This document shows positions 26,053 to 34,876 of a stretch of 64,000 nucleotides of DNA, in pieces; within the stretch, counting starts at the first letter, position 1, and each line of letters starts with the position of its first letter. The stretch spans positions 3,265,574 through 3,329,573 of the forward strand of contig NZ_CP025803.1 of the NCBI RefSeq assembly GCF_003352065.1, given 5' to 3'. Both the position numbers and the translations under genes were made by a program. The stretch comes from Sulfitobacter sp. SK011. GTDB taxonomy: Bacteria > Pseudomonadota > Alphaproteobacteria > Rhodobacterales > Rhodobacteraceae. Below the pieces are notes generated by a model. It did no database searches and had not been told where the DNA came from. It saw only the letters and a program-made list of their open reading frames with translations.

Positions 26053-26079
26053 TTAATCTTTCTTGAAGCGCTAAGCGGC

Positions 26080-26670
26080 TTATTTCTTGTCCGGAGCGAA
26101 GGCGCGGATTGCCTCCAGATCGGCCTCGGTCAGCAGGTCTTCGGTTTCTTTCACATCTGCCAGCCGTTCGGGCCACGAGCCGGTACGCATGGCGATCACG
26201 CAGCGTACCAGTTCAGCAATGCCCTGGATGGCAAGCAAAACGCCCGAAAGCGGGATCAGCGTCTTGAAAAAATAGATCTGGATGCTGGCGGGGCTGTTAA
26301 AGCTAACCTCTTTGTAGCGCCAACTGTCCGAGGCGATTTCCCAGCCGTACCAGGCGAGGGCCAGAATGCCGGGAAAAAAGAACAGAAAATAGAGTACAAA
26401 GTCCAAACTTGCCTGCACTTTGACAGGGAACAGCCGGTAAATCACATCGGCGCGCACATGCGTATCCTGCGCCAAGGCGTAGGCACCACACATCAAGAAC
26501 AGCGCACCGTACATCTGGATCATCATGTCAAAGGCCCAGACGGTTGGCGAATTCAAGACGTAACGGACAAAAACCTCATATGAAACTGACAGCGTCAGGA
26601 TCAGAATACACCATCCAAAGGCGCGTCCGACCCAAAGGCTCAGTCCCTCTATGGAATGTACAAATTTCAT
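26080..26670 (-). CDS. dctQ: TRAP transporter small permease (DctQ)
   Basis: 196 aa with four transmembrane helices, including VSYEVFVRYVLNSPTVWAFD, the DctQ family signature, and the FFKTLIPLSGVLLAIQGIAE fourth helix. Membrane subunit that stabilises DctM. The carboxyl tail (about 35 residues) is longer than usual, acidic and basic, without a recognised motif. It is separated from DctP by a hairpin-bearing gap. Confidence 0.85.
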   Translation of the reverse strand: MKFVHSIEGLSLWVGRAFGWCILILTLSVSYEVFVRYVLNSPTVWAFDMMIQMYGALFLMCGAYALAQDTHVRADVIYRLFPVKVQASLDFVLYFLFFFPGILALAWYGWEIASDSWRYKEVSFNSPASIQIYFFKTLIPLSGVLLAIQGIAELVRCVIAMRTGSWPERLADVKETEDLLTEADLEAIRAFAPDKK

Positions 26671-26727
26671 GTGTCTGTTGCTCCCCTAACAGATCGGCCG
26701 CAAAATATTGCGCAATCCCAAGCGTAC

Positions 26728-26759
26728 GATGTCCGGGCTCCAAAAGGAACCCGGACATC
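26728..26759 (-). terminator. Strong hairpin between dctP and dctQ
   Basis: GATGTCCGGG (26728-26737) pairs perfectly with CCCGGACATC (26750-26759), and the loop itself can pair TCC with GGA. There is no U run. The position after the solute-receptor gene and before the permeases is where transporters of this type often carry a stem-loop that raises receptor mRNA over permease mRNA. I infer that role here. Confidence 0.6.
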
Positions 26760-26779
26760 TTATCGAAATGATCTTACAA

Positions 26780-27874
26780 TCAGCTGAAGTAGTGATTGTA
26801 AGCCAATTTGTAGTCAGGCTGGTTCAGGTTGAGATAGTTCATCACATCCTTGGCGTAAGCCTTCTGCGATTCCATCACCTTGGCAAAGAACGGGTCTTCG
26901 CCGGCGATGCGGTTTGCCACCACGTCCCAGGCTTTGAGCTGTTCTTCCAACACACTGTCAGGTGTGCGGTGAACGGCAACGCCGTCACTCTCCTGAAGTT
27001 TGAGCAGGTCATCGGAATAGCGTTTGGTGTTGCCCCAGTAAAAGCCTGAGTTTTCCGCCATTGACGCGTTCTTGATGATCGCCTGATGCTCAGGTGACAA
27101 TGCGTTGAACTTGTCCTTGTTGAAGGTGATCTCAAAGAATTCCTGAGACTGGTGATAGGACGCCAGCATGTAGTTCTTGGAGACGTCCTGCATACCGAAA
27201 TCACGGTCAGAGGTCGGGTTGTTGAATTCGGCCGCGTCGATCAGGCCGGACTTCATCGCAGGCTGAATTTCACCACCCGGCAGCTGAACAACCGACATGC
27301 CCATTTCAAGCATCACGTCCGCCGCCAGACCAACGGTCCGGTATTTCAGACCATTCATTTGCGACGCATCAGTGATCTGCTGATTGAACCAGCCCAGCGG
27401 TTGCGCTGGCATCGGCGAGTTGAAGAATGAGACGACGTTGAGCTGCAGCTCTGCCATCAGCTCGTCAAAAAGCTCCTGTCCGCCGCCAGCATAGATCCAG
27501 CCCAAAACTTCCTGGCTCGACCAGCCAAAGCAGGGACCGGTGCCAAACAGCGATGCCGTCTTGGATTTGCCGTACCAGTATGCAGTCACCATATGAGCTG
27601 CATCCAGAACACCACGATGCACCGCGTCCTGCATCTGGCTGGTTTTGACAACGGAATCGACTGAAAGCACTTCGATGGTCAGCGATCCGCCGGACATTTC
27701 ATTGACGCGCGCCGCAAAGGACTGTGCGTTCTCAAGGAAAATGCCGCCACCCCAGGCCGCTTGCATCTTGAGCGTTACGCCGTGGCCATCTGCAAGTGCA
27801 GGTGTCGCCAATGCTGCGGCACCAGCAACGGCCGAACCACGCAGGAATTTTCTTCGGTTGATAGAATCTTTCAT
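26780..27874 (-). CDS. dctP: TRAP solute-binding protein (DctP), Tat-exported
   Basis: 364 aa. The amino end INRRKFLRGSAVAGAAALAT carries a twin-arginine motif and hydrophobic h-region, so export is by Tat, ending near ALADG. The remainder is the DctP/YiaO-type periplasmic receptor, with WGGGIFLENAQSFAARVNEM and MNGLKYRTVGLAADVMLEMG. The start is set by GGAGG four bases before 27874. First gene of the operon that continues with dctQ, dctM, amidase, the 64-aa protein and the dehydrogenase. Confidence 0.85.
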   Translation of the reverse strand: MKDSINRRKFLRGSAVAGAAALATPALADGHGVTLKMQAAWGGGIFLENAQSFAARVNEMSGGSLTIEVLSVDSVVKTSQMQDAVHRGVLDAAHMVTAYWYGKSKTASLFGTGPCFGWSSQEVLGWIYAGGGQELFDELMAELQLNVVSFFNSPMPAQPLGWFNQQITDASQMNGLKYRTVGLAADVMLEMGMSVVQLPGGEIQPAMKSGLIDAAEFNNPTSDRDFGMQDVSKNYMLASYHQSQEFFEITFNKDKFNALSPEHQAIIKNASMAENSGFYWGNTKRYSDDLLKLQESDGVAVHRTPDSVLEEQLKAWDVVANRIAGEDPFFAKVMESQKAYAKDVMNYLNLNQPDYKLAYNHYFS

Positions 27875-28411
27875 AGTTCCTCCCAAGGAAATTGACGCAG
27901 GTACCGTATCTTTGCTCCGGTCCGCGCATTACTTTTTTGGGGCTCAGGTATCCAACTGGTTCCGATCAAAGCGCGGCATTTTCCTGACGCTTTGATGAGG
28001 CACAGCCCTTCGCCTGACGTTACTTTTAGGGGCAAGTCGGTTTCAGACAAGGACTTCTTCATCAAAGGCAATCACAGCGCCGTCACATATGTCAGCCCAG
28101 ACTGCGGAAATTGACGGGGCGGACTGTCGTTGCACAGAGCTGGACCGCCAATGCCATGCTGTGCCTAAGCGTCTGTAATCTATCATGATATTGCGCATCT
28201 TCTCAGGCTGTTTTTTCGGTGGGCCGGAGTCAACGCACCGGTGTTGTTTAAGTTATTAGAGCGGATTTGAGGCCCCAAACAATTTTCTTCCACCGAAGCT
28301 TGGCATGATCAATGTATACAGTTTTAAAAGATTTTGAGCTTTTGGCCCTCCGAATCGACCGAATCGCTTTTGAAATTCACTAAGGTGTATACAATTCCTG
28401 AAGAACAACGC
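27875..28411. promoter_or_regulatory. Divergent control region with two TGTATACA palindromes
   Basis: The 537-bp gap between the TRAP operon and the GntR gene contains two copies of the palindrome TGTATACA, at 28313-28320 and 28386-28393, 73 bp apart. Both lie on the GntR side. Such palindromes with AT-rich centres are typical of GntR (FadR-group) operators. The part near dctP has no clear copy, so the sites most likely serve autoregulation. Confidence 0.5.
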
Positions 28412-29194
28412 ATGATCGCGCATGTGAAGCGATCGCTGGAACCTGCCATGTCCATCCGAAACCTTAGCCAACTGGACCGCGCCCTTTTGGGTCTCCGTTC
28501 TCTTGTTCTGAGCGGCGATTTTGCTGGAGGGCAGCGATTACCGGAAGTGGCGATGGCCAAACAACTGGGCATCTCGCGGACGCCGCTGCGGCAGGCCATG
28601 GACAGGTTGGTTGCAGAAGGTTTGCTGGAACGGATCGAGACCGGTGGATGCTGTGTCGCGACATTTAGTAAAGAAGACATCGCTGATGCCATTGAGATAC
28701 GCGGCGTGATCGAAGGCACCGCCGCGCGCTTGGCCGCTGAGCGGGGCGTGGATGCAGAGTTGCTGGCGCAGTCGGGCGATGCTTTGGACCAGATCGACAG
28801 CGCACTTACCTGCGCGGGGGGGCTCGACTTTGATCGCTACGTCACACAGAACGCGCGGTTTCATGCACTTTTGGCGTTGTTTCCCAACAGCCCCATCATT
28901 CAAAAAGAGATTGACCGCATAAGCCTGTTGCCGCTGGCATCGCCGTCGGCGTTTCTTAGTGATCAGGAAGTAATCCCTGATTTTCATGATTCACTGCGGT
29001 ATGCGCAACGCCAGCACCGCGCCATTCTGGATGCGATCATATGCGGAGAAGGCGCACGTGCCGAGGCGCTGACCCGCGAACATGCGCGCCTTGCACTGAT
29101 CAACTTTGACCACCTGAACAAAGCCCGAGCTAAACTCTCAACCAGGGTGCCGGGTCTGGCATTGGTTGCGTCAGAACCAGGGCCGGGTTCGTGA
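28412..29194 (+). CDS. GntR-family (FadR/VanR type) regulator
   Basis: 260 aa. The wHTH occupies about residues 15-75 (LDRALLGLRSLVLSGDFAGG and MAKQLGISRTPLRQAMDRLV, then GLLERIETGGCCVAT). The all-helical FCD ligand domain fills the rest, with EIRGVIEGTAARLAAERG and a DFHDSLRYAQRQHRAILDAI motif that contributes metal-binding His/Asp. The start is uncertain: ATG 28412 or 28448. It is one base ahead of the P450 start, so both are in one transcript. It is a candidate regulator of the whole catabolic locus. Confidence 0.8.
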   Translation: MIAHVKRSLEPAMSIRNLSQLDRALLGLRSLVLSGDFAGGQRLPEVAMAKQLGISRTPLRQAMDRLVAEGLLERIETGGCCVATFSKEDIADAIEIRGVIEGTAARLAAERGVDAELLAQSGDALDQIDSALTCAGGLDFDRYVTQNARFHALLALFPNSPIIQKEIDRISLLPLASPSAFLSDQEVIPDFHDSLRYAQRQHRAILDAIICGEGARAEALTREHARLALINFDHLNKARAKLSTRVPGLALVASEPGPGS

Positions 29195-29195
29195 T

Positions 29196-30371
29196 ATGAC
29201 GGCGCTGCCTGTCGATACACAGATGGCTCTCGCAGATCTGGTGCGTGACCCCTATCCAATTTACAAACGGTTGCGCGCATCGCATCCGGTGATCAAGGTT
29301 AAATCTGTCGGGCGCATCATGCTGACCAAGGCAGAAGACACCAAATGGGTCAAAGACAATCCAGACGTCTTTAGTTCTGATGATCCCAATACGCCGATGC
29401 GGCGCGCATTTCTGGCCCACACCCTCATGCGCAAAGATGGTGCTGAGCATATGCGCGAACGTATGGCGATGGCACCGGCCTACAGCTCCAAGAACATCAC
29501 CAACCATTGGATGCCGATCTACGAAAAAATTGCTGATGACCTTATTGCCGGGCTGCCCACCGGAGAGACAGTTGATCTGTTCCCTGCCCTGGCAGGCCCT
29601 TTTGCCGCACGCTGTCTTGCGCAGCTGCTCGGCCTGCCGGATGCCAGTGACGACGATATGCAAAGATGGTCGCAGACCTTGATCGACGGGGCGGGAAATT
29701 TTGGCTGGGATCCAGCACTTTTTGAGGATTGCGACCGCGCCAACGCCGAAATGGATGCCTGTATGGATCGGTTCATCCCACAGCATAAGGCGACCCCAAA
29801 TCCAAGTGCGCTGTGCGCCATGGTAACCGCCGATGATCCAATCGCGCTGAGCCAGATCCGCGCGAACATAAAAATTGCGATTGGTGGCGGTCTGAATGAA
29901 CCTCGCGACGCGTTGCTTACCATACTTTATGGATTGCTGACCAATCCAGACCAGCGCGATCATGTTGTGAAAGATGGCGCATGGGGTGCTGCTTTTGACG
30001 AAGGGGTACGCTGGGTCGCACCTATTCAGGTCAGCTCGCGTTTGGTCACCAGAGATACTGAAATCAGGGGCATCATGATCGCCAAGGGAGAGACGGTAAT
30101 GACCGTTCAGGCGTCTGCCAATCATGATGAAGATATCTGGCCCGACGGTCATCTTTATGATGCAACACGTGACAAACATTCCCATCAGTCATTCGGCAAC
30201 GGACCGCATTTTTGTCTGGGCAAACATATCGCTCGTCGGATGCTGGCGGACATTCTGTTGCCACGGCTTTTTGACCGCTTTCCGAAAATGTCACTGCCTG
30301 ACCCGTCGATCGTGCGTTTTCGCGGGTTCGGATTTCGCGGAGCGGTGAATTTTCCAGTTATACTCAAGTAG
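29196..30371 (+). CDS. Cytochrome P450 with unusual I-helix
   Basis: 391 aa, soluble bacterial type. EGVR (Glu269-Arg272) is the ExxR motif and FGNGPHFCLG the haem loop with Cys340 as thiolate ligand. The oxygen-activating I-helix normally reads AGxET or AGxDT. Here it is GGGLNEPRD (residues 230-238), with Pro where Thr is expected. Substrate unknown. It needs ferredoxin and reductase, and none is encoded close by. The gene begins one base after the GntR stop. Confidence 0.85.
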   Translation: MTALPVDTQMALADLVRDPYPIYKRLRASHPVIKVKSVGRIMLTKAEDTKWVKDNPDVFSSDDPNTPMRRAFLAHTLMRKDGAEHMRERMAMAPAYSSKNITNHWMPIYEKIADDLIAGLPTGETVDLFPALAGPFAARCLAQLLGLPDASDDDMQRWSQTLIDGAGNFGWDPALFEDCDRANAEMDACMDRFIPQHKATPNPSALCAMVTADDPIALSQIRANIKIAIGGGLNEPRDALLTILYGLLTNPDQRDHVVKDGAWGAAFDEGVRWVAPIQVSSRLVTRDTEIRGIMIAKGETVMTVQASANHDEDIWPDGHLYDATRDKHSHQSFGNGPHFCLGKHIARRMLADILLPRLFDRFPKMSLPDPSIVRFRGFGFRGAVNFPVILK

Positions 30372-30397
30372 AACCAACTCAATCGGGGAGGATTGAA

Positions 30398-31423
30398 ATG
30401 ATCGGATTACTAAAGAAAACGGCAATAGCGACAGTGCTTTTGGCACTGCCAGGATCAGGTGTCTGGGCGCAGGATGTCACACTGAACCTGCATCAGTTGT
30501 TGCCGATACAGGCAACGATCCCTGCCAATGCCATTCAGCCTTGGATCGAAAAGGTTCAGACGGAATCTGGTGGCAGGATCAAAATCGAACATTTCCCCTC
30601 AATGCAATTGGGCGGCACGCCTCCCGAACTTTACGATCAGGCAGCAGATGGCGTGGCTGATATCATCTGGACCGTCATTGGCTATACACCGGGCCGGTTC
30701 CCCAAAACCGAAGCGTTTGAGCTGCCCTTTATGGTAGGTGGCAGCACAGGTTCGTCCAAGGCATTTCATGAATACGTGCTTGCCAACGGCATGGATGAAT
30801 TTAGCGACACCCATCCCATTGTCTTCCACACCCATGGTCCGGGATGGATACACAGCACCAAAAATGTCGCAACACTTGAGGATGTTGCGGGTCAGAAACT
30901 ACGCGGCCCAACCCGCGTCACCGCACAGCTGCTTGATAAGCTGGGCGCAACGCCCGTTGGCATGCCGGTGCCAGCCGTGCCCGAAGCCATGTCCAAGGGT
31001 GTGATCGACGGCGCGATCATCCCATGGGAAGTGACCCTGCCACTGAAGATGAGTGAACTGGCCAAATTTCACTCAGGTTTCGTCTCAAAACCCGGGCTTT
31101 ATACGGCGACTTTTGTGATGACGATGAACAAAGACAGCTATGCAGCCCTGCCTGACGATTTAAAGGCGGTGATCGACGCGAATTCGGGTCCAGAGGTGTC
31201 AGCTTTGTTCGGTGCAGCGATGGATGCCGCGGATGTGATCGGGCGCAAGGTCGCCACGGATGCGGGCAACGCCATTACGGAGCTCGACGGTGAAAAGGAC
31301 CGCTGGATGGAAGTGGGGGCTCAGGTGACTGCGGATTGGATCGCAGAAATGGACGCCAAAGGTCTGGACGGTGCCGCATTGGTGCAAAGCGCCACAGACT
31401 TTATTGCGGCAAATGCCGATTAA
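30398..31423 (+). CDS. TRAP solute-binding protein (DctP), orphan
   Basis: 341 aa. A signal peptide ends GVWAQD. The body, QLLPIQATIPANAIQPWIEK, IKIEHFPSMQLGG, DIIWTVIGYTPGRFP and GQKLRGPTRVTAQLLDKLGA, is that of the TRAP DctP family. A GGGGAGG precedes the ATG, 26 bp after the P450 gene. No permease genes accompany it. It may feed the DctQM pair at 24.7-26.7 kb or act as a sensor-type receptor, and neither is shown. A stem-loop follows its stop. Confidence 0.85.
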   Translation: MIGLLKKTAIATVLLALPGSGVWAQDVTLNLHQLLPIQATIPANAIQPWIEKVQTESGGRIKIEHFPSMQLGGTPPELYDQAADGVADIIWTVIGYTPGRFPKTEAFELPFMVGGSTGSSKAFHEYVLANGMDEFSDTHPIVFHTHGPGWIHSTKNVATLEDVAGQKLRGPTRVTAQLLDKLGATPVGMPVPAVPEAMSKGVIDGAIIPWEVTLPLKMSELAKFHSGFVSKPGLYTATFVMTMNKDSYAALPDDLKAVIDANSGPEVSALFGAAMDAADVIGRKVATDAGNAITELDGEKDRWMEVGAQVTADWIAEMDAKGLDGAALVQSATDFIAANAD

Positions 31424-31443
31424 CCTGAATGCGCAGAACGACG

Positions 31444-31470
31444 GGCCGGGTATCACAGGGGTATCCGGCC
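31444..31470 (+). terminator. Stem-loop after the orphan DctP
   Basis: GGCCGGGTA (31444-31452) can pair with TATCCGGCC (31462-31470) with one G-U pair, loop of nine bases, followed by GGTTGTTTGG. It resembles a terminator with a poor U tract. It would end the GntR-P450-dctP transcript. Confidence 0.4.
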
Positions 31471-31578
31471 GGTTGTTTGGGACAATCTTGTTGGACCTAT
31501 CGGCTGGGGTTCTCCGGGACATTCCGCATAACACGGAGTGCGCCGAGTTGAACGTCTCGCGCAAACGAGGACACAGAC

Positions 31579-32157
31579 ATGGTCAACCCAACATCAGGTG
31601 ACGCGCTTCAGCTTGATCTGCGAACCGGATTGCCGGATGCGCTGAAGGTCCTGCTAATGGACTATCCCCGCGCCGGTTGGGAAGCGCACGCAGGGTATGA
31701 TGGCCTCATCCGTTTTTGGCTGGATCGGCATATGATGTTCCGCCGGATCTTGGAACGATTGCTGACGCAAACCGAAGAGACCCTTGATCGGCGCATGGAC
31801 GTTGCCCTTTTTCATCAGCAGACCGGGCGGCTTGGATCTGCCTTCGTGCAGGAACTGCATGGACACCACAGCATTGAAGATGCACATTATTTTCCGGTTC
31901 TAAGCGGCAAAGACGCCCGTATTGCACGTGCATTTGACCTTTTGGATCAAGACCACCATGCGCTGGACGGGCACATTAATAGCTTTGTCGAACACGCGAA
32001 CGGCGCGCTTCAGGCGCAAAGTGCTGGCGATGCGGCAATTGGACAATTCCACAAAAATCTCAAGGATCTCGCAAGAATGTTGGATCGGCACCTGATCGAC
32101 GAGGAAGAAATCGTCGTTCCGGTGATCTTACACTATGGTACGGGGGATTTAACCTAA
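31579..32157 (+). CDS. Hemerythrin-like (HHE) protein
   Basis: 192 aa, all-helical. The metal-ligand pattern is spread over the sequence: FWLDRHMMFRRILERL, ELHGHHSIEDAHYFPVL (H-H-x-x-E-D-x-x-Y), LLDQDHHALDGHI and MLDRHLIDEEEIVVPVIL. This is the diiron hemerythrin/HHE cation-binding fold, with His and Glu ligands present. Members bind O2, sense oxygen or protect iron-sulfur proteins. GAGGA precedes the ATG. It is convergent with the GcvT-family flavoprotein. Confidence 0.8.
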   Translation: MVNPTSGDALQLDLRTGLPDALKVLLMDYPRAGWEAHAGYDGLIRFWLDRHMMFRRILERLLTQTEETLDRRMDVALFHQQTGRLGSAFVQELHGHHSIEDAHYFPVLSGKDARIARAFDLLDQDHHALDGHINSFVEHANGALQAQSAGDAAIGQFHKNLKDLARMLDRHLIDEEEIVVPVILHYGTGDLT

Positions 32158-32236
32158 GCCCGAAGCCGTGATCTGTGCGTAGATTTCAGACGCTTCAGTT
32201 GATCTCGAAATTATCGATCCGTTTGATTTGCATCGA

Positions 32237-34672
32237 TTAGCTCCGCATCCGTTCGAAATTTGGATCGTAAGGAGCTTGATTGATGACATGCGCACCAACC
32301 CGTTGCCCGCATAGATCCAGTTCCATCGCAACCCCTGGTTTTGCCAGATGAGGGGTAACGAAGGCGTAGGCGAGGTTCAAACCCACGCGATGTCCATAAT
32401 CTGCGGATGTGATTGTGCCGACCACTTTATCGCCACTCATCAAAGATGCGCCCGGATGTGCAGGGGCGTGTGCCGCATCGATTTCCAGCGTTACCAACTG
32501 GCTTTTTGGCCCCGCTGCCTGTCGTTCGAGCAGTGCCGCTTTGCCAATGAAGTCACCTTTATCCATTTTCACAAACCGAGAAAGACCTGTCTCGAAGGGA
32601 TCAAACTCTGTGATCAGGTCTGCTTTCCAGTGGAGGAACCCTTTTTCCATGCGCATGGAGTCGATCGCGCGGGCCCCGAAGAGTTTGAGCCCGTATGCGT
32701 CACCGGCCTCGCGCAAAGCCAGATAGGCGGCGTAAAGTGAGGCGTTGGGCACATGGATTTCATAGGCCAATTCGCCCGAGAAACTGACGCCCATAACCGT
32801 GGCCGGTGCAAAACCGATACAACACTCGCGCACGGACAACCATGGAAACGCAGTGGCTGACCAATCGCCGCGTGCGCAGGCGGAAAGCACGAGGCGCGCT
32901 TTTGGGCCAGCCAAAACAAGGATCGTTTGATCGTTGGTCAGGCTGCGCAGTTGCACGTCGTCGTCCGGCATGAGATGTGCGGTGAGCCAGTCCATGTCAT
33001 GATATTCTGATGCAGCGGCTGAGCCATACCAGACCCGTTCAGGACCACGATCCGAGGCGGGCAAATTGGCAATCGTCGCCTCACCTTTGATGCACCCATG
33101 ATCGTTCAGCAGATAGCCCAATCCAACGCGCCCCTCGCGCTTTGGGACGGTCCCGCAGATCATTCGGTCAAGGAATGCGTGTCGGCCCTTGCCGGTAATC
33201 TCGATCCGGTTGAAGCCGTTGACCTCTGATAAGCCCACGTTTGTGGCGACGTTGTTCACTTCTGCCGCGACCACATCGAAAGCCTCGTCGAAATTGAAGC
33301 TCAGGGATGGGTGGAAATCCGGTGACGGCTTGATGTAATCGACACGCTCCCATCCGTTCACGACAGTGAATTCGGCCCCTTCTGCGACCAGAACAGGGGT
33401 GAGTGGCGTCGTCTTGGCGGGACGCCCCGCTGGACGGTGCTCATGCGGGAAATGGAACCTGAATTCGTTCTGATAATCCTCAACCGCCTTGCGCGCAGTC
33501 AGTTCCACGGTTGCGTGTCCGGTAAACCGGCGTGGGTCGATCACCCAAGTGTCGTAGCAAGCCTCGCCATGAACAATCTGCTGCGCCAGAAGCCAGCCAT
33601 GGCCGCCGCCTTCACCCAAGCCCGCGCGCAAACCGATGATGCAATATGCATTGCGCTTGCCCGGAATAGGCCCGACCAAAGGAGCGCCATCGATTGTATA
33701 GGTAATGGGGCCGTTCACGACGCGCTTGATGCCGACCTCTGCGAGTGCGGGCATCCGCTCGAACGCGCCTTCGAGAACGTCCATAACGCGATCCAGATCA
33801 TCGGGACACAGATCGTTGGAAAAGCTTGGGCTGATCCCATCCATTCCCCAGGTTTTGCAGCCTTGTTCATAGAACCCAACCAGCAGACCACCCTTTTCCT
33901 GACGGGAATAATAATCCGAGATCGGACAGCGCAGCAAAGGCATGCGATGCCCGGCCGCTGCAATAGCGGGGATGTCTTCCGTGATGAAATACTGATGTTC
34001 CATCGAGGCGACTGGGTGTTGCACGCCCATCATAGCGCCCACCTCGTTGACGCGATAGCCGCCGGCATTCACGACTATGTCACAGTCGATATCGCCATGT
34101 TCCGTGTGAACAGTCCACGTATCGTCCTTGTGCTGGGTCAGGCCGGTCACCGGGGTATTGCGATAGACCTCAGCGCCCGCTTTGCGTGCGTGAAAAGCCA
34201 GTGCCTGACAGAGTTGGGCAGGATCGATATCACCGTCCTCACCATCCCACAGCCCGCCAAGCAGGTTGTCGGTCGAGATCAACGGATGGCGACGGGCGCA
34301 TTCTTCCGCGTCGATAACCTCGTATTCCACGCCCATACCGCGCGCCATCGAGGCGAAATGCCGATAGCCCTGCATTTGCGCTTCGGTGTTGGCCAACCGG
34401 ATGCCGCCATCGCCGTGATGATACCCAACCGGATATTCGGGATCGTCACGCAATTTCTTGTAAAGCGCGATGGAATGAGATTTGAGGCCCACCATCGTCT
34501 GGGTCATGCCAAAGTTCGTGACTTGCGCGGCCGAGTGCCAGGTGGTGCCTGAGGTCAGCTCGTCCCGCTCGACCAAAGCAACATCAGACCATCCTTCTTG
34601 CGTGAGATGATAGAGGGTCGAGCAGCCTGCGATGCCGCCGCCGATGACGACAACTTTGGTTCTGGATTTCAT
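32237..34672 (-). CDS. Dimethylglycine/sarcosine dehydrogenase-like flavoprotein with GcvT domain
   Basis: 811 aa. VVVIGGGIAGCSTLYHLT is the FAD-binding Rossmann motif. TSGTTWHSAAQ holds the His that binds FAD covalently in dimethylglycine dehydrogenase. The DAO-type fold continues to about residue 400, then FAO_M and GCV_T (tetrahydrofolate-binding) domains fill the carboxyl half (GARAIDSMRMEKGFLHWKAD is typical). It should demethylate an N-methyl amine and pass the one-carbon unit to folate. The start at 34672 was chosen because the Rossmann strand begins there. It is divergent from a LysR. Confidence 0.8.
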   Translation of the reverse strand: MKSRTKVVVIGGGIAGCSTLYHLTQEGWSDVALVERDELTSGTTWHSAAQVTNFGMTQTMVGLKSHSIALYKKLRDDPEYPVGYHHGDGGIRLANTEAQMQGYRHFASMARGMGVEYEVIDAEECARRHPLISTDNLLGGLWDGEDGDIDPAQLCQALAFHARKAGAEVYRNTPVTGLTQHKDDTWTVHTEHGDIDCDIVVNAGGYRVNEVGAMMGVQHPVASMEHQYFITEDIPAIAAAGHRMPLLRCPISDYYSRQEKGGLLVGFYEQGCKTWGMDGISPSFSNDLCPDDLDRVMDVLEGAFERMPALAEVGIKRVVNGPITYTIDGAPLVGPIPGKRNAYCIIGLRAGLGEGGGHGWLLAQQIVHGEACYDTWVIDPRRFTGHATVELTARKAVEDYQNEFRFHFPHEHRPAGRPAKTTPLTPVLVAEGAEFTVVNGWERVDYIKPSPDFHPSLSFNFDEAFDVVAAEVNNVATNVGLSEVNGFNRIEITGKGRHAFLDRMICGTVPKREGRVGLGYLLNDHGCIKGEATIANLPASDRGPERVWYGSAAASEYHDMDWLTAHLMPDDDVQLRSLTNDQTILVLAGPKARLVLSACARGDWSATAFPWLSVRECCIGFAPATVMGVSFSGELAYEIHVPNASLYAAYLALREAGDAYGLKLFGARAIDSMRMEKGFLHWKADLITEFDPFETGLSRFVKMDKGDFIGKAALLERQAAGPKSQLVTLEIDAAHAPAHPGASLMSGDKVVGTITSADYGHRVGLNLAYAFVTPHLAKPGVAMELDLCGQRVGAHVINQAPYDPNFERMRS

Positions 34673-34876
34673 GACAGGTTCCCGTTTTGTGGCCCTTGGA
34701 GCGATGGTGAATAAATCGAAAACGATCTCCGGCTCGGACATCGCTGTGGATGAATACGTCAAAGCATAGTTCATGGTTCAGTGATCATGGACGGCGATTT
34801 CGACCTTCACAAAAATACAAACCTTTGAATAATGTTTTTTTCTTAGATAGTATCTCGGAAAATGTGAGGTTATCGC

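Noticed and set aside
29130..30185. 351-aa minus-strand frame
   Set aside because: Antisense shadow of the P450 and GntR genes.
33437..34552. 371-aa plus-strand frame
   Set aside because: Antisense shadow of the dehydrogenase-GcvT flavoprotein, which has clear FAD and GcvT motifs.
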